A DNA stretch of 64,000 nt, taken from NCBI GenBank assembly GCA_025526935.1, contig JAHLKD010000022.1:131501-195500 (forward strand), read 5' to 3'. Under the pieces are notes generated by a model. It was not told the DNA's origin and did no database searches. It saw only the letters and a list, made by a program, of their open reading frames with translations. Numbering within the stretch: position 1 is the first letter of the stretch; each line of letters begins with the position of its first letter. Below, one piece after another: positions 20,060-32,200 of the stretch. The translations under genes and the position numbers were made by a program. The stretch is from Cladochytrium replicatum. Lineage: Eukaryota; Chytridiomycota; Chytridiomycetes; Cladochytriales; Cladochytriaceae.

Positions 20060-20656
20060 TGTTAAACCAAAAGCTTCCGACGCAAGTCAAAGACTGGTGG
20101 ACAGTCATCCGCTTGACACACAGAAGCGAATTCTGCCGGGCCCCCAAATTTCATCGCTTCCAACGAGGGAAACAGCATGCAGGACAAACCCAGACGTATA
20201 TCAGAACACGTTGGCAACAACTGCCCTCGAGAGCCCGGCTCCACAAGTTCTTCCGATGACTCCAGCGAGTTGGGCCTGGCTTCTCAGCATGCACCAGAGC
20301 TTCCTGCTCATGTTAGTTTTGCTGACTCTTCAGTGCGACAGGAGCCAGCAGCTGGATCGGTTCAACGATCAATGCTTTCATCAGACGCAGATGTTGATTG
20401 AGTGGAAATTGTATGACCTGTTCTCTTGCACCCATCAAATATGGCCTGATACAACTTTCATTTAAGCTACCTCGAGTCACATGTTCAACAGGATGAAGAG
20501 ATCAATTGGAACGAGTGTCCAGTAATCAGAAAACTCAGAAATAGGAAGAGGAAGGCTGACGAGGCTGGAGAGGATAATATTGATGACCACTTTGATGACC
20601 ACTTTGATGAAGGGATTGAGGAGGAACCTGTAGAGCCAGACCATCGATGGACTTGA
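20060..20656 (+). pseudogene. Frameshifted copy of a basic/acidic low-complexity gene family
   Basis: The first ~190 bp closely match 39315-39512 on the opposite strand. The shared frame reads QRLVDSHPLDTQKR, then PGPQIS. About one base is missing near 20155 relative to the 39-kb copy, moving the frame to MQDKPRRISEHVGNNC and a Ser/Asp-rich run STSSSDDSSELGLASQ. A TGA ends that frame near 20400. A coding-like tail at about 20470-20656 contains RKLRNRKRKADE, two copies of DDHF and an acidic end, DHRWT then stop. Basic clusters suggest a nuclear protein, but the function is unknown. It could be an intron-containing gene if the frameshift is bypassed. Confidence 0.4.
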
Positions 20657-21010
20657 GGATCGTGAAACCTATGCTGAAGTAGACGGAGCAGATGTTTGAG
20701 GTTTCTCTGTTCTGTTACCGATCATAATAAAGAAATGCAATATCATTTCGAAAGTTTTAAATGCGTGGCGAAGAACACCATCTGCTGAGCTCAAGTTTTT
20801 TTGCGAACGCCGTCAATAGGGTTTCGGGTAAATTGGTTATCTGTTTTTAATTTAGATTGAGATTTCATTGAATGTCCATGAACCGGATCAATAGTTTTCA
20901 AGTGTTTAGCGATCATGGTTTTCCAAAGGGATTTCAATTGGTTGGATTTTGGGCCCGTACACTCGATCAAAATGTACTTGACCGCCGGGTAAAGCCACAC
21001 CCAGCGTGCA
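20657..21010. other. Upstream region of VPS33
   Basis: 354 bp between the decayed ORF and the VPS33 start. No gene is recognised; it presumably holds the VPS33 promoter. Confidence 0.4.
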
Positions 21011-23632
21011 ATGGCCGGTGACAGCCTTCCATTCAACGTGCAGGTCCTGAGGGACCTCGCTCGCCATGAACTCGTCGATGTCCTGGACTCGGTGGGAATC
21101 CCAAATTATGGCTAAATCCGTTCACAAACTGAATGCTTTTATTTGCAATTTTCAGGTTCGCGGCAAGAAGGGACTTGTAATCGACCAAACCGTCAGCGGT
21201 CCCTTAAGCTTGGTTGCAGAGTTTACCCTCTTCAAGGTGAAACAATCTCCCACTTCTTTCCTGCCAAGATTGAATCAGCTCATTCCCATAATTATGTTCA
21301 CAGGAGCATGGCGTAGAGAAAGTGTACCAGATGGAAACCCCGCGCATCGACACAGACTGCAAAGCACTCATCTACATCTGCCGCCCCAAAATCCACCTCA
21401 TGAAGAGAATCGCCGGTGAGAATGCGCTTCCGGTGGCATTTCGCATGTGTATCCTGCTGACGTATTGAATTTAGAACACATTAGGGCACACCAACAAGGA
21501 CCGAATCCGACTAAAATAGAGTATAGCGTATTTTTTGTTCCGAGACGCACGATGGTGTGCGAGCGGGTACTGGAAGAGGAGGGCGTGTATGGCGAGGTGA
21601 CCCTTGGGGAATTTCATTTGGACTTGGTACCACTTGACGAGGACGTGGTGTCAATGGAGCTGGACAACTCGTTCAGAGAATTATACTTGGTACAGAAAAA
21701 TGGATTCACAAATAATCAAGCAGCTTGTTTGATATTGTTGGTCAGGATGGTGATACGAGTTCAGTGTATTACGTCGCCAAGGCCATTATGAAGTTGCAGA
21801 CTGTTTTCGGAGTGATACCAAGGATAATTGGAAAGGGGACATGTGCAAAGGTAACATCGTTGGACCAACAGCTTCATCCGTAAGAGACTCACTCTGTGCC
21901 CAGCTCCTCGTTGATCTAGTGCTGCGCATGCGTCGCGAACTCTCCATCTCCGCCGACGAGTCAACAAACTCCCGTATCTTCCCTGCATCCTCCGAAATCG
22001 ACTCCTTGATCATCATCGACCGCACCGTTGACCTCGTCACGCCAATGTGCACGCAACTCACGTACGAGGGTTTGATCGACGAGAAGTACGGTGTCCGAAG
22101 CAGTTGAGTTTGTTCGAATGACATTCGTTGACTTTTGCTGAGAAAGTCATGTATCAATTTCATAGCTTTTGTAGAATTGGACCCAAGTTTGATCGGGGCT
22201 CCAGTGCCAGCGGGGTCGTCCTCTGCCTCGCCGGCATCGAATAAGCCCAAGAAGGTGCCGTTAAACTCGGGAGACAAGTTGTACACGCAGCTTCGGGATC
22301 TCAATTTTGCCGTTGTGGGAGGTTTGCTGAGCCAAGTCGCTCGGAGGATCCATGAGGACTTCGAGGTGAGAAAATGGTTAATCATGATGGTAACATCCTC
22401 AATGCAAACATTCGTTCTGTAATGAAGGAGCGGCATCAGGCGCGAACTGTATCCCAGCTGAAAGAGTTTGTTGGGAAACTTGGAAATTTACAAGCAGAGC
22501 AGCAGTCGCTTCGGCTACGTAAGTCGCACAACGAAGGAGTTGAACATGTGATTAAATCTTGAACGATACAGACACAAACATTGCCGAAGAGCTCACAAAA
22601 TACACTTTAGACCAGGATTTCAACAAAATTCTGGAAGCTCAACAAAGTAATACCTACGAAAACATTCGGGTTTAATCACTACTAAACGTCTATGTCGGCT
22701 AGACTTTGTTGCCGGAATTTTGAACAACATTCATGTGGACTACATCGAAGAGCTCATCGACAAGCAGGCGCCGCTGATGCATGTTTTGAGACTGCTGTGC
22801 CTGTACTCGCTCGTGAACGGAGGATTCAAAGCAAAGCAGTTCGACTACTTCCGAAAAGAGCTCATTCAGGTGAAGCTTTATGGGCACTTGTTTATTTTGC
22901 GCACTAACTCCAAACCTCCTGCAGACCTACGGATACGAGCACGTACTCACCCTACAAAACCTTGCAAAAACTGGACTCTTCCGAAGACAAGAATCCGCTC
23001 GCAATCCGTACTCGCAGGTTCGAAAAGCGCTTCGACTGATCGTGGACGACGTGGACGAGCACCAGCCGAACGATATCAGCTACGTTTATTCCGGGTACGC
23101 ACCGATCAGCGTACGTTTGGTTCAAGTCGCGTGCACCAGGTCTGCCGGTGAGGTTCCCAAGGCTGCCGCCGGATCTGCGGCCGGAACACCGACGAACGCG
23201 GGAGCACCATCTGTGGCTGCTGGAAGCCAAGCGCCGCCGAGCTGGAAAGGCTTTGAGGAAGCACTAGGGTTGTTACCTGGTCCGCATTTCGAGGAGAGCC
23301 AGAAACCGCCGGACTATGCATGGCTGGGAAAGCGTAAGAACAGCATGGTATTTGTTATTTCAAGAAGGAGCTCACATCAGAATTAGAGGCGAGAACGGGT
23401 CCGAAAGTAACAATGGTGCTTTTCTTGGGCGGATGTACTTTCACGGAGATCTCGGCTATTCGGTTCCTCGCACAGCAGGAAGATGGTGAGAATTTGACTT
23501 GATGAGTAGTTTAGTTTCCTAATCCATAAAATTGTAGGACTTCGAGACTATGTGATTGCTACTACGAATATCATCAATGGAACTACATTGGTAGAGGCAA
23601 CGCTGGGGACCGCTGCTGTGAACAGCGCATAA
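21011..23632 (+). CDS. VPS33: Vacuolar sorting protein VPS33 (Sec1/Munc18 family, HOPS/CORVET subunit)
   Basis: VPS33 chaperones SNARE assembly at the vacuole/lysosome as the SM subunit of HOPS and CORVET. The ATG at 21011 gives [21 protein letters not shown]. Then follow [19 protein letters not shown], the [21 protein letters not shown] block, [30 protein letters not shown] and [11 protein letters not shown], all SM-family signatures. Next come [72 protein letters not shown] and [15 protein letters not shown]. It ends [19 protein letters not shown]. About ten short introns interrupt it. An Ala/Ser/Pro-rich insert of roughly 35 residues lies between [11 protein letters not shown] and [10 protein letters not shown], where animal VPS33A is shorter. 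No stop remains after splicing. Confidence 0.95.
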
Positions 23633-24737
23633 TCGCGGCCATGTCTTTATTAGTACTAGTCAACACAACGAGATCATGCAACCCTATCCGAAGTAGATAC
23701 ATTTCTGCAGCAGTTTATCAACATTTGATTCTTAAGCAACTCTTTGCCATCCGCTGAGCACGGTGACCCGGTGCGGTGGCAATGGTGGCCCTTGGTTTTG
23801 GGTTTGGGCTTGCTGTGAATCCTGTGGGCGTGCTGGCTGGGTGGGGACCAGTCATGGTTTTGCGTAATTTTTAAGCTGGATTAAAAAGGGAGGCATCGCC
23901 CCCCGTTGATCGATCGATTGAAACCCTGCTGGCAGAAGGGAATCTCATCGTGCATTAGACGGACGAAAGGTCTCATCATCGCACTCACATAAACACATAA
24001 TACGTATTACTCAGAGGTAAGCGGGTCCACCGTGCATGCTTCTTCCAGCATTGTTGTATTATTCAGCATCCTGGTTCTTGCGTCATGCCTGTTCATCAGT
24101 TCCTTATTTTCGCATCCGTGCCCCCATCATTCTCCTAATTTACAACTTTGACGGATCCGGAAAGAGAGAAAGTGACATAGTTTGGGGTGCCATCGATTTG
24201 TGACGGGTTGCCAAATCCAGAACTGTGGCATTCTTGCTGTTTGTGGGAGCGGCCATTTATCACTACGGACATCACATCCTTGTCTCCATTGAACTGGTGT
24301 CGCTCTGCCTGAAACATTTGATCTGATACACCTCGAAGCCCCGTTCTGATCTTGGAATATTTCCTTGGGTATGCAGTGCTGTGCTGTGGAATTGTTGCTC
24401 TGACTTGCAAAGCTTTCTGAACAAAAAAGGCTCTGATTTCCCTTGTTTGGCGGTGTCTGCCTTGGGATCCTAGATTTCATTTTCTTCGGCACAGCTCTTA
24501 TATTGCCAAACTGTAAAAATCTTCGTGTTGACATACATCTCAATTTCACTCACATTCTTTCTTCTTTGCATCTTCCGCTCAAATCGTTTTTCCACTCATC
24601 CGCCCTTGAATCTGGTCATTCGCTCTCGCCATTATGGGTTCAGACAGATTCATTGTCAACAAGCCGTTGCCTCAGGGTGGGTACAACCCTGGAATACACA
24701 GCAATGACAGGTCTAAACCGCACTCTCTGTAGCTCCA
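23633..24737. other. 1.1-kb intergenic region upstream of the PX-PB1 gene
   Basis: No gene is recognised. Small frames on both strands lack coding character. The last 300 bp are pyrimidine-rich and probably serve as promoter and leader for the gene at 24738. One short ATG frame starts at 24703, just ahead of that gene, and could be an upstream ORF. Confidence 0.4.
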
Positions 24738-27700
24738 ATGGCATCATCAAACCCAAAGGTCCTCGCGCCGAGCGTGAAGCTTGCACCCGCTCTGCTCTCT
24801 GCTCGAGTCCTGGAAGTTGACCGTCTTGCGGACGGAAAATACACCTATCGCGTGGAAGTCATACCCACTCCGGCGCGAACACGCCGCATCGACATCACAA
24901 ATATCCCTCCTTCAGCACGATCATACCACATTCGCCGGCGCTATGAGGATTTCGTGTTCTTCCACACACTCCTTGTCGAGAAAGTGCGAAAGGAGGCGTC
25001 GAAAGCACCTGGACCCAGAGATTCAGTCACCAGCTTTCAAGCCGCTGTTATTGGGGAGTCAAGAATGGAAGAACGGCCGTCACTAGATAGCGGCCCTCTG
25101 CGAGGGTTGTCATACGGCGGTCCGCTCTACGGTCCGAACGCGAGAAATTCCTCGATATTGAGCCAGTTACCCTCTCTTCCGAAGCGTCGAATGTTCACAA
25201 CGCGGGCCGTTGCTGAGGAGAGGTTGCCGCAGCTGGATGCGTACGTGCGCGAACTGTTCATGGTTCTGCCAAAGAAGATTGCCCGCTCCCTTATCATTTC
25301 AGAGTTCTTTGGACTTTGGCAGGGAGATTACGCTATTAACACCAATCAGAGCATGATTCTTGGTTACGAGAAAAGTGGACCTGGTGGAACTAATGAGCGA
25401 GGGAACTCAGCACCACCTCCAGTAGTGCGGAGGACATCTTCAAAGGAGAAGGGAACGCTTGGACCCGCACGCACACTTAGAAAGGAAGATTTACGCATGA
25501 CTCTTGGATTTGCTGTTGGTGCTGGATTGGACCTTCCGCTTGACGAAGCTTGGCTGCGACCAGTGGAGGCTCGTCGAATGTCCCGGGCGTTCATCGCGAC
25601 GACTGGTTCGAAGGGACTGAATTCGCCCAAGAAGTCGCTTCCGGATACTAAAACCGACGATCTAAGCTCAGCGGAATCGTTCGAAGAGCTGTATAACGCA
25701 ATCGCTGAAGCCGTTCACAAGGGAACCCAGGGCACATTCGACCCTACGTCCAAGAAGGGTATGGACATGGTATCTGCGTACAAGCGCCTTAGCACGTTCA
25801 ACACCAACTTCCAGCAACCAGTGCTTGACATTGATATTTTTGGAAGCCAAAGCAAAGCACGCAAACAACGGGAAAGCTGGCTTGTTCAGGAGAGTGCCCG
25901 CCAATTCCTCGATGCAGTCCTGCCCGCAGGCATCGCTCCGCCAGTCCCGGCCGTTCCAGCTACTTACAGACGTCAAAAGGCCGCAGATCCTATTCCGCTC
26001 CCGCCTCCTCGTCGACACATACCCCAACAGTCACAGTCGAATGGGACACTGACACGAAACGTGTCCCCACTTCCGACCCCTCCCCGCTCCTCGTCTCCGC
26101 TCCCATCCCCGCCGACACCGGAGAAGACCTCTCGTGGTGGTTCAAAGTCGCCAACCAACCCGCGCGGTCCGAACAACTTCGTTGCGGACTCTGTTGGAAA
26201 CGTTTTCGAGACCGACGGTGTCAATTACTACCCTGTAGCGACAAAGTATGGAACCCCTCCACCGACGCCCGCTAACGGTGTGAATGGTACGCTGAGGCGA
26301 GACGAAGCCCGTCGGAACGGAACATTGGGTCGGGATGGGTCATCAGGTGGATTCGGTGTTGATACCGGCAGCGAGAACATCACGGTTTCGGAGCGCACAA
26401 CTTCGATGGATCGACGGCCGCATAGCCCAGCAACGCCCACTGATAGCCCTTCGACGTTTGGGAGTATTTCACGCGCGAACGGTTCCAAGTTGTCCAGCCC
26501 CAAGGAGCTCCCGTCGCCATCTCCGTTGACGAAAGATAAGCCATTCACCCGAACTGTTCAGCGTCGTATCGATAACGCCGAGGTACCACCCGAGGACGTC
26601 GTTACTCCCGGGTCGCTACCATTCGAGACCACTCGGCAGCTTCTTGCTCCCTTCCAGCGCATGGAACGCCGCCGACGTAGTCGGTTGTTGGAAGTGGTTG
26701 AGGAAGAGGAGGACGAAGCCGCGGCTGAATGGAAGAAACGCTTGAGCCGCCGAAGCAGCATCGATGTTTTGCTTCCCAACGGTCCCAACAAAGGATCCTT
26801 TGGAAACGGAACTGGTCAGGAAATGAGCAGGGAGCGCCGTCCAAGCGTTTACAACGTTGAGCACCGGCGCCGATCAGGTGTTCATGCCTTGGTTGCTGCC
26901 GGTGGCGATGACCTGCCACGCACAAGGTGGGCTACTGTGCGTAGACCGGATCTCGATGCAATTCGAAAGCGAGAAGGTGGGCTCGAGCGTGGAACGACGA
27001 CGTTTGCTCCGAGGGCTGGAGGGTCGATGCTTGTCGGCCGGTCGTTGATGCGTAGCCACACACTTTCTGAGAACTCTCGCGCCGACGTCGAAAGCAGATT
27101 CGTCCATATCAAGTGTGTTGTGACCGAACGCAACTTGCGCGTGCACCCCGATGACGACCGTGACGAGAACGACGAGGACGAGGAAGAGGAAGCCAAGCAC
27201 ACAATTATGGTGAAACTTTCGCGAAACACTTCGTTCGATGTGTTGCTTCAGAAGCTCGAAGAGAAGTTCCGCCTGTTTTTGGTTCAGACTAGCGCGGTCG
27301 AGGCGCATCATGCAAAGGTGCTTCGCAGTTCTAACGACAACGCGGCAGCCGAAGCAGCGGCGAAAGTACTCGGCGAGCGCTTGGCTTCTATCGTTGTTGA
27401 ACACGTCACATACCGCGACGAAGAGGACGAGGATATCTCAATCGTTGACGAGGAGAGCTGGGCAATCTGCTTAGCTGAACACGAAGTGAAGCCTCGTATC
27501 GTTCTAGCAGCGATTGCTTCCTCCCGCCCACGCGGATACAAACAACAAGCTCCTCGCAAGCTGAATCGCTGGGACGTTGTCATGGAAGAGCCGGAACAGG
27601 ACGAAGGTTTCGGCCGGCTTCGAAACGAAGATGACTTCTCAAACCGCCAGAGCGACGAGATCATGGCACCACTTCGTCGTGCGTTCGGTGTCGAGAGCGA

Positions 27701-28625
27701 CGAATGGAGCTCTGGAAGCCGCTCAGCACCGCGGGATTCAGTTCCTAGACACCCTCCTCCACCGCCGCCCCCGGAAAAGTCGATGGGCTCAAGGCCAATT
27801 CCACGAGGACCAAACAGGTCCGCCTCTGACCCCGCCTTGGTTCGCGAGCGATTCGGGAACTTGCGCGTCGAGTCAAATGGACCAAGTTCCCCGCTCACTC
27901 CCTTGACCAGAGCGCCATCGAACGCGAGCGTAAAGAACGCGAACATGGGGAGCGGATCCAGTTCGCCACTCATGCCCATCGAACGTGCACTCTCCAACGG
28001 AAGCGCTTCGTCAAACAACTCAAAGTCTCCAAGTACCAGCATGCAGCCAGTCTCACCTGCAACCGGAAACAGCAGCGCTGCCGGCGCAATGCTGGAAGGT
28101 CTCAAGCGGCGACTTGGAAGCCTCAAGATCAAGCCCGTCTTTGACGACAATGCGAACCCGCTACGAAGCGCGCCCGTTCCAGGGTCTAACCCCTCGCCTC
28201 CGTTTACCACGACAATCCAGATTTCCGCGCCACTGAACGTGCCGGTGATCAATCGCCGCGACTTGGTCCCGATCCAGCGTGACAACGGCTCGGACGGTCG
28301 CGATTACGTGCGAAATGGAGAACCGACGGAATGGAAGGGTACGGGATCGCTTGGACGTAACTGGAGCAATGCCACGAGCTCTGTGAGCACTGCGTTCAAT
28401 AATGGAACTAGCGGTGGTGCAGCGCAGCGTATGTGGTCGAACACTGGCAGCGAGGATAACTCGCGGCCCGCTAAAACTTTTGGTGGTTACGCGTTCGGGG
28501 GATTCGGTGGGCGAAAAGAGGAACATCCGAAAGGACCTCGAGGCTATCAGAGCCGTGATGACCCTTATGATTCTATCGACGACGCAGCGAGTGATCGAAG
28601 TTTAAGAACAAACTCGTGGTACTAG
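24738..28625 (+). CDS. PX domain and PB1-like domain scaffold protein
   Basis: A single uninterrupted 1,295-codon frame. Residues ~15-190 form a PX phosphoinositide-binding domain. It has YTYRVEVIPT, the RRYEDFVFFHTLL basic/aromatic motif, a long insert, then LPSLPKRRMFTTRAVAEERL and LDAYVRELFMVLP. Residues ~200-780 are low complexity, with Pro-rich runs such as PLPTPPRSSSPLPSPPTPE that could bind SH3 domains. Residues ~780-920 resemble a PB1 domain: FVHIKCVV, KHTIMVKLSRNTSFDVLLQKLEEKF, then an acidic EDEDISIVDEESWAICL patch. The tail is Ser/Pro/Gly-rich. PX plus PB1 recalls Bem1/Scd2 and p40phox-type polarity and oxidase scaffolds, but no SH3 domain is visible. The lack of introns contrasts with most neighbours. 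The ATG at 24738 begins MASSNPKVLAP. Confidence 0.85.
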   Translation: MASSNPKVLAPSVKLAPALLSARVLEVDRLADGKYTYRVEVIPTPARTRRIDITNIPPSARSYHIRRRYEDFVFFHTLLVEKVRKEASKAPGPRDSVTSFQAAVIGESRMEERPSLDSGPLRGLSYGGPLYGPNARNSSILSQLPSLPKRRMFTTRAVAEERLPQLDAYVRELFMVLPKKIARSLIISEFFGLWQGDYAINTNQSMILGYEKSGPGGTNERGNSAPPPVVRRTSSKEKGTLGPARTLRKEDLRMTLGFAVGAGLDLPLDEAWLRPVEARRMSRAFIATTGSKGLNSPKKSLPDTKTDDLSSAESFEELYNAIAEAVHKGTQGTFDPTSKKGMDMVSAYKRLSTFNTNFQQPVLDIDIFGSQSKARKQRESWLVQESARQFLDAVLPAGIAPPVPAVPATYRRQKAADPIPLPPPRRHIPQQSQSNGTLTRNVSPLPTPPRSSSPLPSPPTPEKTSRGGSKSPTNPRGPNNFVADSVGNVFETDGVNYYPVATKYGTPPPTPANGVNGTLRRDEARRNGTLGRDGSSGGFGVDTGSENITVSERTTSMDRRPHSPATPTDSPSTFGSISRANGSKLSSPKELPSPSPLTKDKPFTRTVQRRIDNAEVPPEDVVTPGSLPFETTRQLLAPFQRMERRRRSRLLEVVEEEEDEAAAEWKKRLSRRSSIDVLLPNGPNKGSFGNGTGQEMSRERRPSVYNVEHRRRSGVHALVAAGGDDLPRTRWATVRRPDLDAIRKREGGLERGTTTFAPRAGGSMLVGRSLMRSHTLSENSRADVESRFVHIKCVVTERNLRVHPDDDRDENDEDEEEEAKHTIMVKLSRNTSFDVLLQKLEEKFRLFLVQTSAVEAHHAKVLRSSNDNAAAEAAAKVLGERLASIVVEHVTYRDEEDEDISIVDEESWAICLAEHEVKPRIVLAAIASSRPRGYKQQAPRKLNRWDVVMEEPEQDEGFGRLRNEDDFSNRQSDEIMAPLRRAFGVESDEWSSGSRSAPRDSVPRHPPPPPPPEKSMGSRPIPRGPNRSASDPALVRERFGNLRVESNGPSSPLTPLTRAPSNASVKNANMGSGSSSPLMPIERALSNGSASSNNSKSPSTSMQPVSPATGNSSAAGAMLEGLKRRLGSLKIKPVFDDNANPLRSAPVPGSNPSPPFTTTIQISAPLNVPVINRRDLVPIQRDNGSDGRDYVRNGEPTEWKGTGSLGRNWSNATSSVSTAFNNGTSGGAAQRMWSNTGSEDNSRPAKTFGGYAFGGFGGRKEEHPKGPRGYQSRDDPYDSIDDAASDRSLRTNSWY

Positions 28626-29288
28626 TTTAACATTTTTTTTGGAGTTCATTTCGTATTTCACTTTGGTTTTTATTCACTATGACTGCTATGCCGCCGATCG
28701 TTTTGCTTTTTGAAACCTGGCGTTGTAAGACCTATTTTTATTGGCTGAACGTCTTCCCTTCTATAGTTTTTGTCATCCCTCTTAGCTTTTTAGTGGTATT
28801 TGTGGCAGCGTTGGGGATTTTTTTATGCGTGTGGTTTATGGTATACCGGTGCTTTATCATGTATCATACGCTTAGTTTCTCGCACCTGGCAGCTTCCATC
28901 ATGTTTTAGTTTTCTGCTTGCAACCAAAGCATGTTATTTCTCATCATTATAGTGTAAAAACAAAATGTGTGAACTCTTCCAAATGGATGGCAACACCTCT
29001 TTTCAGCCAGCCTTTTTTGTTCCTAAAGCAAGAAGCTTTCTCGTCATCCCTTTATTCGGGTACGTTCGTTGGCAAATCTATTTTAAACTTGACATTTCAC
29101 TTGCCCGAGTTAAAAGAGTTATGTTTTTCTCCAGATATCCAGCAAGTTTTTTTTCCCTGCACGCTACTGGCATCTCGCCTTCTGCGTAGCATATAGAATG
29201 CTATCATTCCCACACTTTTGCTTTGCTTATTAATACGAACCAGAATAGATGGTTGACAAACAGATTATTAAGCTTTTTCAATATGGGA
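28626..29288. other. AT-rich intergenic region between convergent genes
   Basis: 663 bp between the ends of the PX-PB1 gene (+) and DDB1 (-). T-rich sequence fits 3' untranslated regions. I see no gene; the short frames are hydrophobic artefacts of T-rich DNA. Confidence 0.5.
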
Positions 29289-32200
29289 TCAATGAATGCG
29301 CGAAAGTTCCTCAACCATGCTCAGGACATCTTCAACCGTGCAATCAACCGCCAAACCACCCTTCTCGGCGTTCAAAATAGCTTGGACAACCTGCTTTGGC
29401 ATGTCCAGTAATTGCTCCAGCAAGTCGCCATCGAGAATCGCCGTTCGGTCTCGCACTATCCTGTCCGTTTCGTAGGTCCTGTAGCTTCAAGTATACAAAA
29501 GTCAATCACAAAGTGGAACAGCACGGTCGGAACATACCTAAAGTGTTCCAAGTTCCCCACTGGGAAAGTGTACTTTGTCATGTTCTCCTCGACTTTGGAT
29601 AGGATCCCAAAAACTTCGGCAGAAACAGTTGCTATCACTCCGATCATGCCTTCGACGGTACAGAACAACATCTTTGGTTTGGCAACAGGCTCTTCAGTGT
29701 CTCCTAGCTGCATGACCAACGATCCTTTTCAAACATTCGTTTAGAACTCAGTGACCAGTACTGGCCCTATGTACATACCCGACCGAATCCGATTGACAGA
29801 ATGGCCGAGGTGCATCACTCCAAAAACGCTAAGTGTTCTTCTCTCATCTTCTGTCTGACCTTGCACCCTCCTTCTCCATATTAGCATGTTATCCGAATCG
29901 TCCGTCCCTACTACGGTCGTGTCATCAAGTGCGTGAACACTCGTCGTCCACACAGTCCCAAAGTCTCGTGCAACTTCAACCAGATGTTCCGGCGTACCCG
30001 TGCGCGACGCGGGCGGAGCAGCTCCCGGTGAAGTGTCCAGCATCGGTGGATCGTGAAAGTTCGGCATCGTTGCGGGGATGTGCTCCAGGATCGTTACAGA
30101 TTTGAGCATATCACCCACCGCGATGTACTTGTCGTCGTAAACCGAAAGCAAGATGACCACGACGTTACCATGGTGTGCACAGATGGGTACAAGTTTTGCT
30201 GGAAGCGAAGCGAGAGCGGTGGCGCCAGTTGCTGTAGTGGCACTCGAGCTCGTTTGTGCTGTTGCATCAGATCCTTCCCAGCCATACACTTGTATCTGTC
30301 ATTTATGTCAGAATCGAACGAAAAAGAGAGAAATGGCTACCTACTTTGCTGTTTACAGCAGCGATCAGTCGGCCTTTGAGACTCGCGATTGCAAACACTG
30401 CTCCCTCGACTTTCCGTTCCGCTAACAGCGTGAGCTTGGGTCGGGTTGCGCTCCATGCGTCCGCCAATGCTCCCGCCATTCCACCAGCTTCGCCGTTTGC
30501 CCCATCGAATGAATTTGGTCGTCCGACTTCGAAAACCAGAACCCGACCGGAACGTGGATCGTCTTCCTCTGGCAGTATGTATGCGGTCCCAACCACGTAA
30601 TACTCCTGTGTTGAACTCGGAAACGTCATGGACTCCAACGCTAGTGCCTTTTCGTTTGTATCCAATTTGAAGGTGGAAATCACTGCCAACGTGGAGCTTC
30701 AACACTGACGATTTGCTTCAATTTAAGTAAACCAACAAACCTTCAAAAGTCTGGCCGTCCAATACCCTCAAGAAACACTGTTCCTCCATTTCTTCGGCGA
30801 CAACTGAAGTGACTCTCAGTGCAGATGTGCGACTCACAGATGAGGTCCAGCTCATCTCTGCCGTTCCATCTTCGTTTTCACCCGATTCGGGTCTCATAGT
30901 GGTGGACAAAATAGCGAATGTAGATGTGGATTCTTGATATGCAATGCGGTTGATGTCTTCCCCGATAGGGAATGTACGAACGTGAAGCTTTTGGATTTGG
31001 TCCATTGTGCCGATTCGGAGAGTGTCGCCCGACACGAGCGCCAGGGAGTGCGGCGTTGCCTCGATGTTATATGGTGTCATGGTCGTTGCTTCCTGTCCAA
31101 GGGATCAAATCAAGTGTTGCCGACATATACGTCACACAGCGTCCTACCTTCATGTTGACATTGGAGAATAGCAGCTTTTGGTTACTGCTGTAGATGACTG
31201 TAGGTCGATCGGAAGAAGCAAACACGTTTGTCTTCCCATCGTTAGATCGGAAGCGACGCAAGTTGATCGGCTGTGATCCCAAGGAAACTCGCTTCTTGCT
31301 AGTCAGCTCAACCTTGGAACTGGATGGCGAAGTGTTCACCACGAATGAGAACAAATGGCCATCGGCTTCACCATACGATTAGAATTGCAAAGCAATATTA
31401 ATGGAAACCTTACCAAGGGCAGCGAAAACGTAACGGATGCCTTCGAAAGCCGTCGTAAGCACCGAGCGACACAGTATCTCTGAATGAGTTGTCAATTTTA
31501 TTTGTTATGACAACACCAGGGTCCTCTTTGCTTACCGCCTCCAAGGTTTTCTTTCGCAACCTGCTCAAGAGTGGGAATTGCCAACAGACGAATGCTAATG
31601 TCAGTCCATAGTCCAACCAATACATGAGAAGCACGTTCTCCGTCAGCTTCCCATGGAGTGATATCTACACAAGAGATATCGTGCTCCATCGTTGTTTTCC
31701 TGTAGTCTACAACTTAAATCAAGTTCTCGAGATGATCAGCTCTACATACCCGACTAAGTTGAGATTCTGAGACCCTATCTCGAAGTAGTAAACCTCCTGC
31801 CGACCCACTGCCAGTAACACCTGGGTTGGGCTTCCCGCAGCGTGACTGATTCTTTTTCCGTCTTCTGATGCCCAGCGTGCAGTTACCACTTTCCCTTCAC
31901 AATCCATCAGCAAAAGCTGCGACTCTGTAACCTATTGGAAATTTTTATAAGTCAATCGTAGCAGTCCGAGGAAGAGATCAAGTATCTTCACCTGTACAAT
32001 CTGATCGTTGATTGCATTTGCACAAAACAGCGTTTGCTCCGAAGTGGCAAGCGACCCAACATTGTCACTTTCCAGCTCAATCATCTCGCCTTCCCCTGTA
32101 GTTAAAAACGTCCGCGTCTCCCTCACAAAGGACATGATGAGCAAACTGTCGAATCTGTGCAACAGTTAGCATCGTCACGGGTAGAGGAGAATCCCTTTCG

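Noticed and set aside
27308-28285. A 325-codon minus-strand ORF inside the PX-PB1 gene
   Set aside because: It is a Ser/Pro/Arg-rich shadow of low-complexity coding DNA, with no domain.
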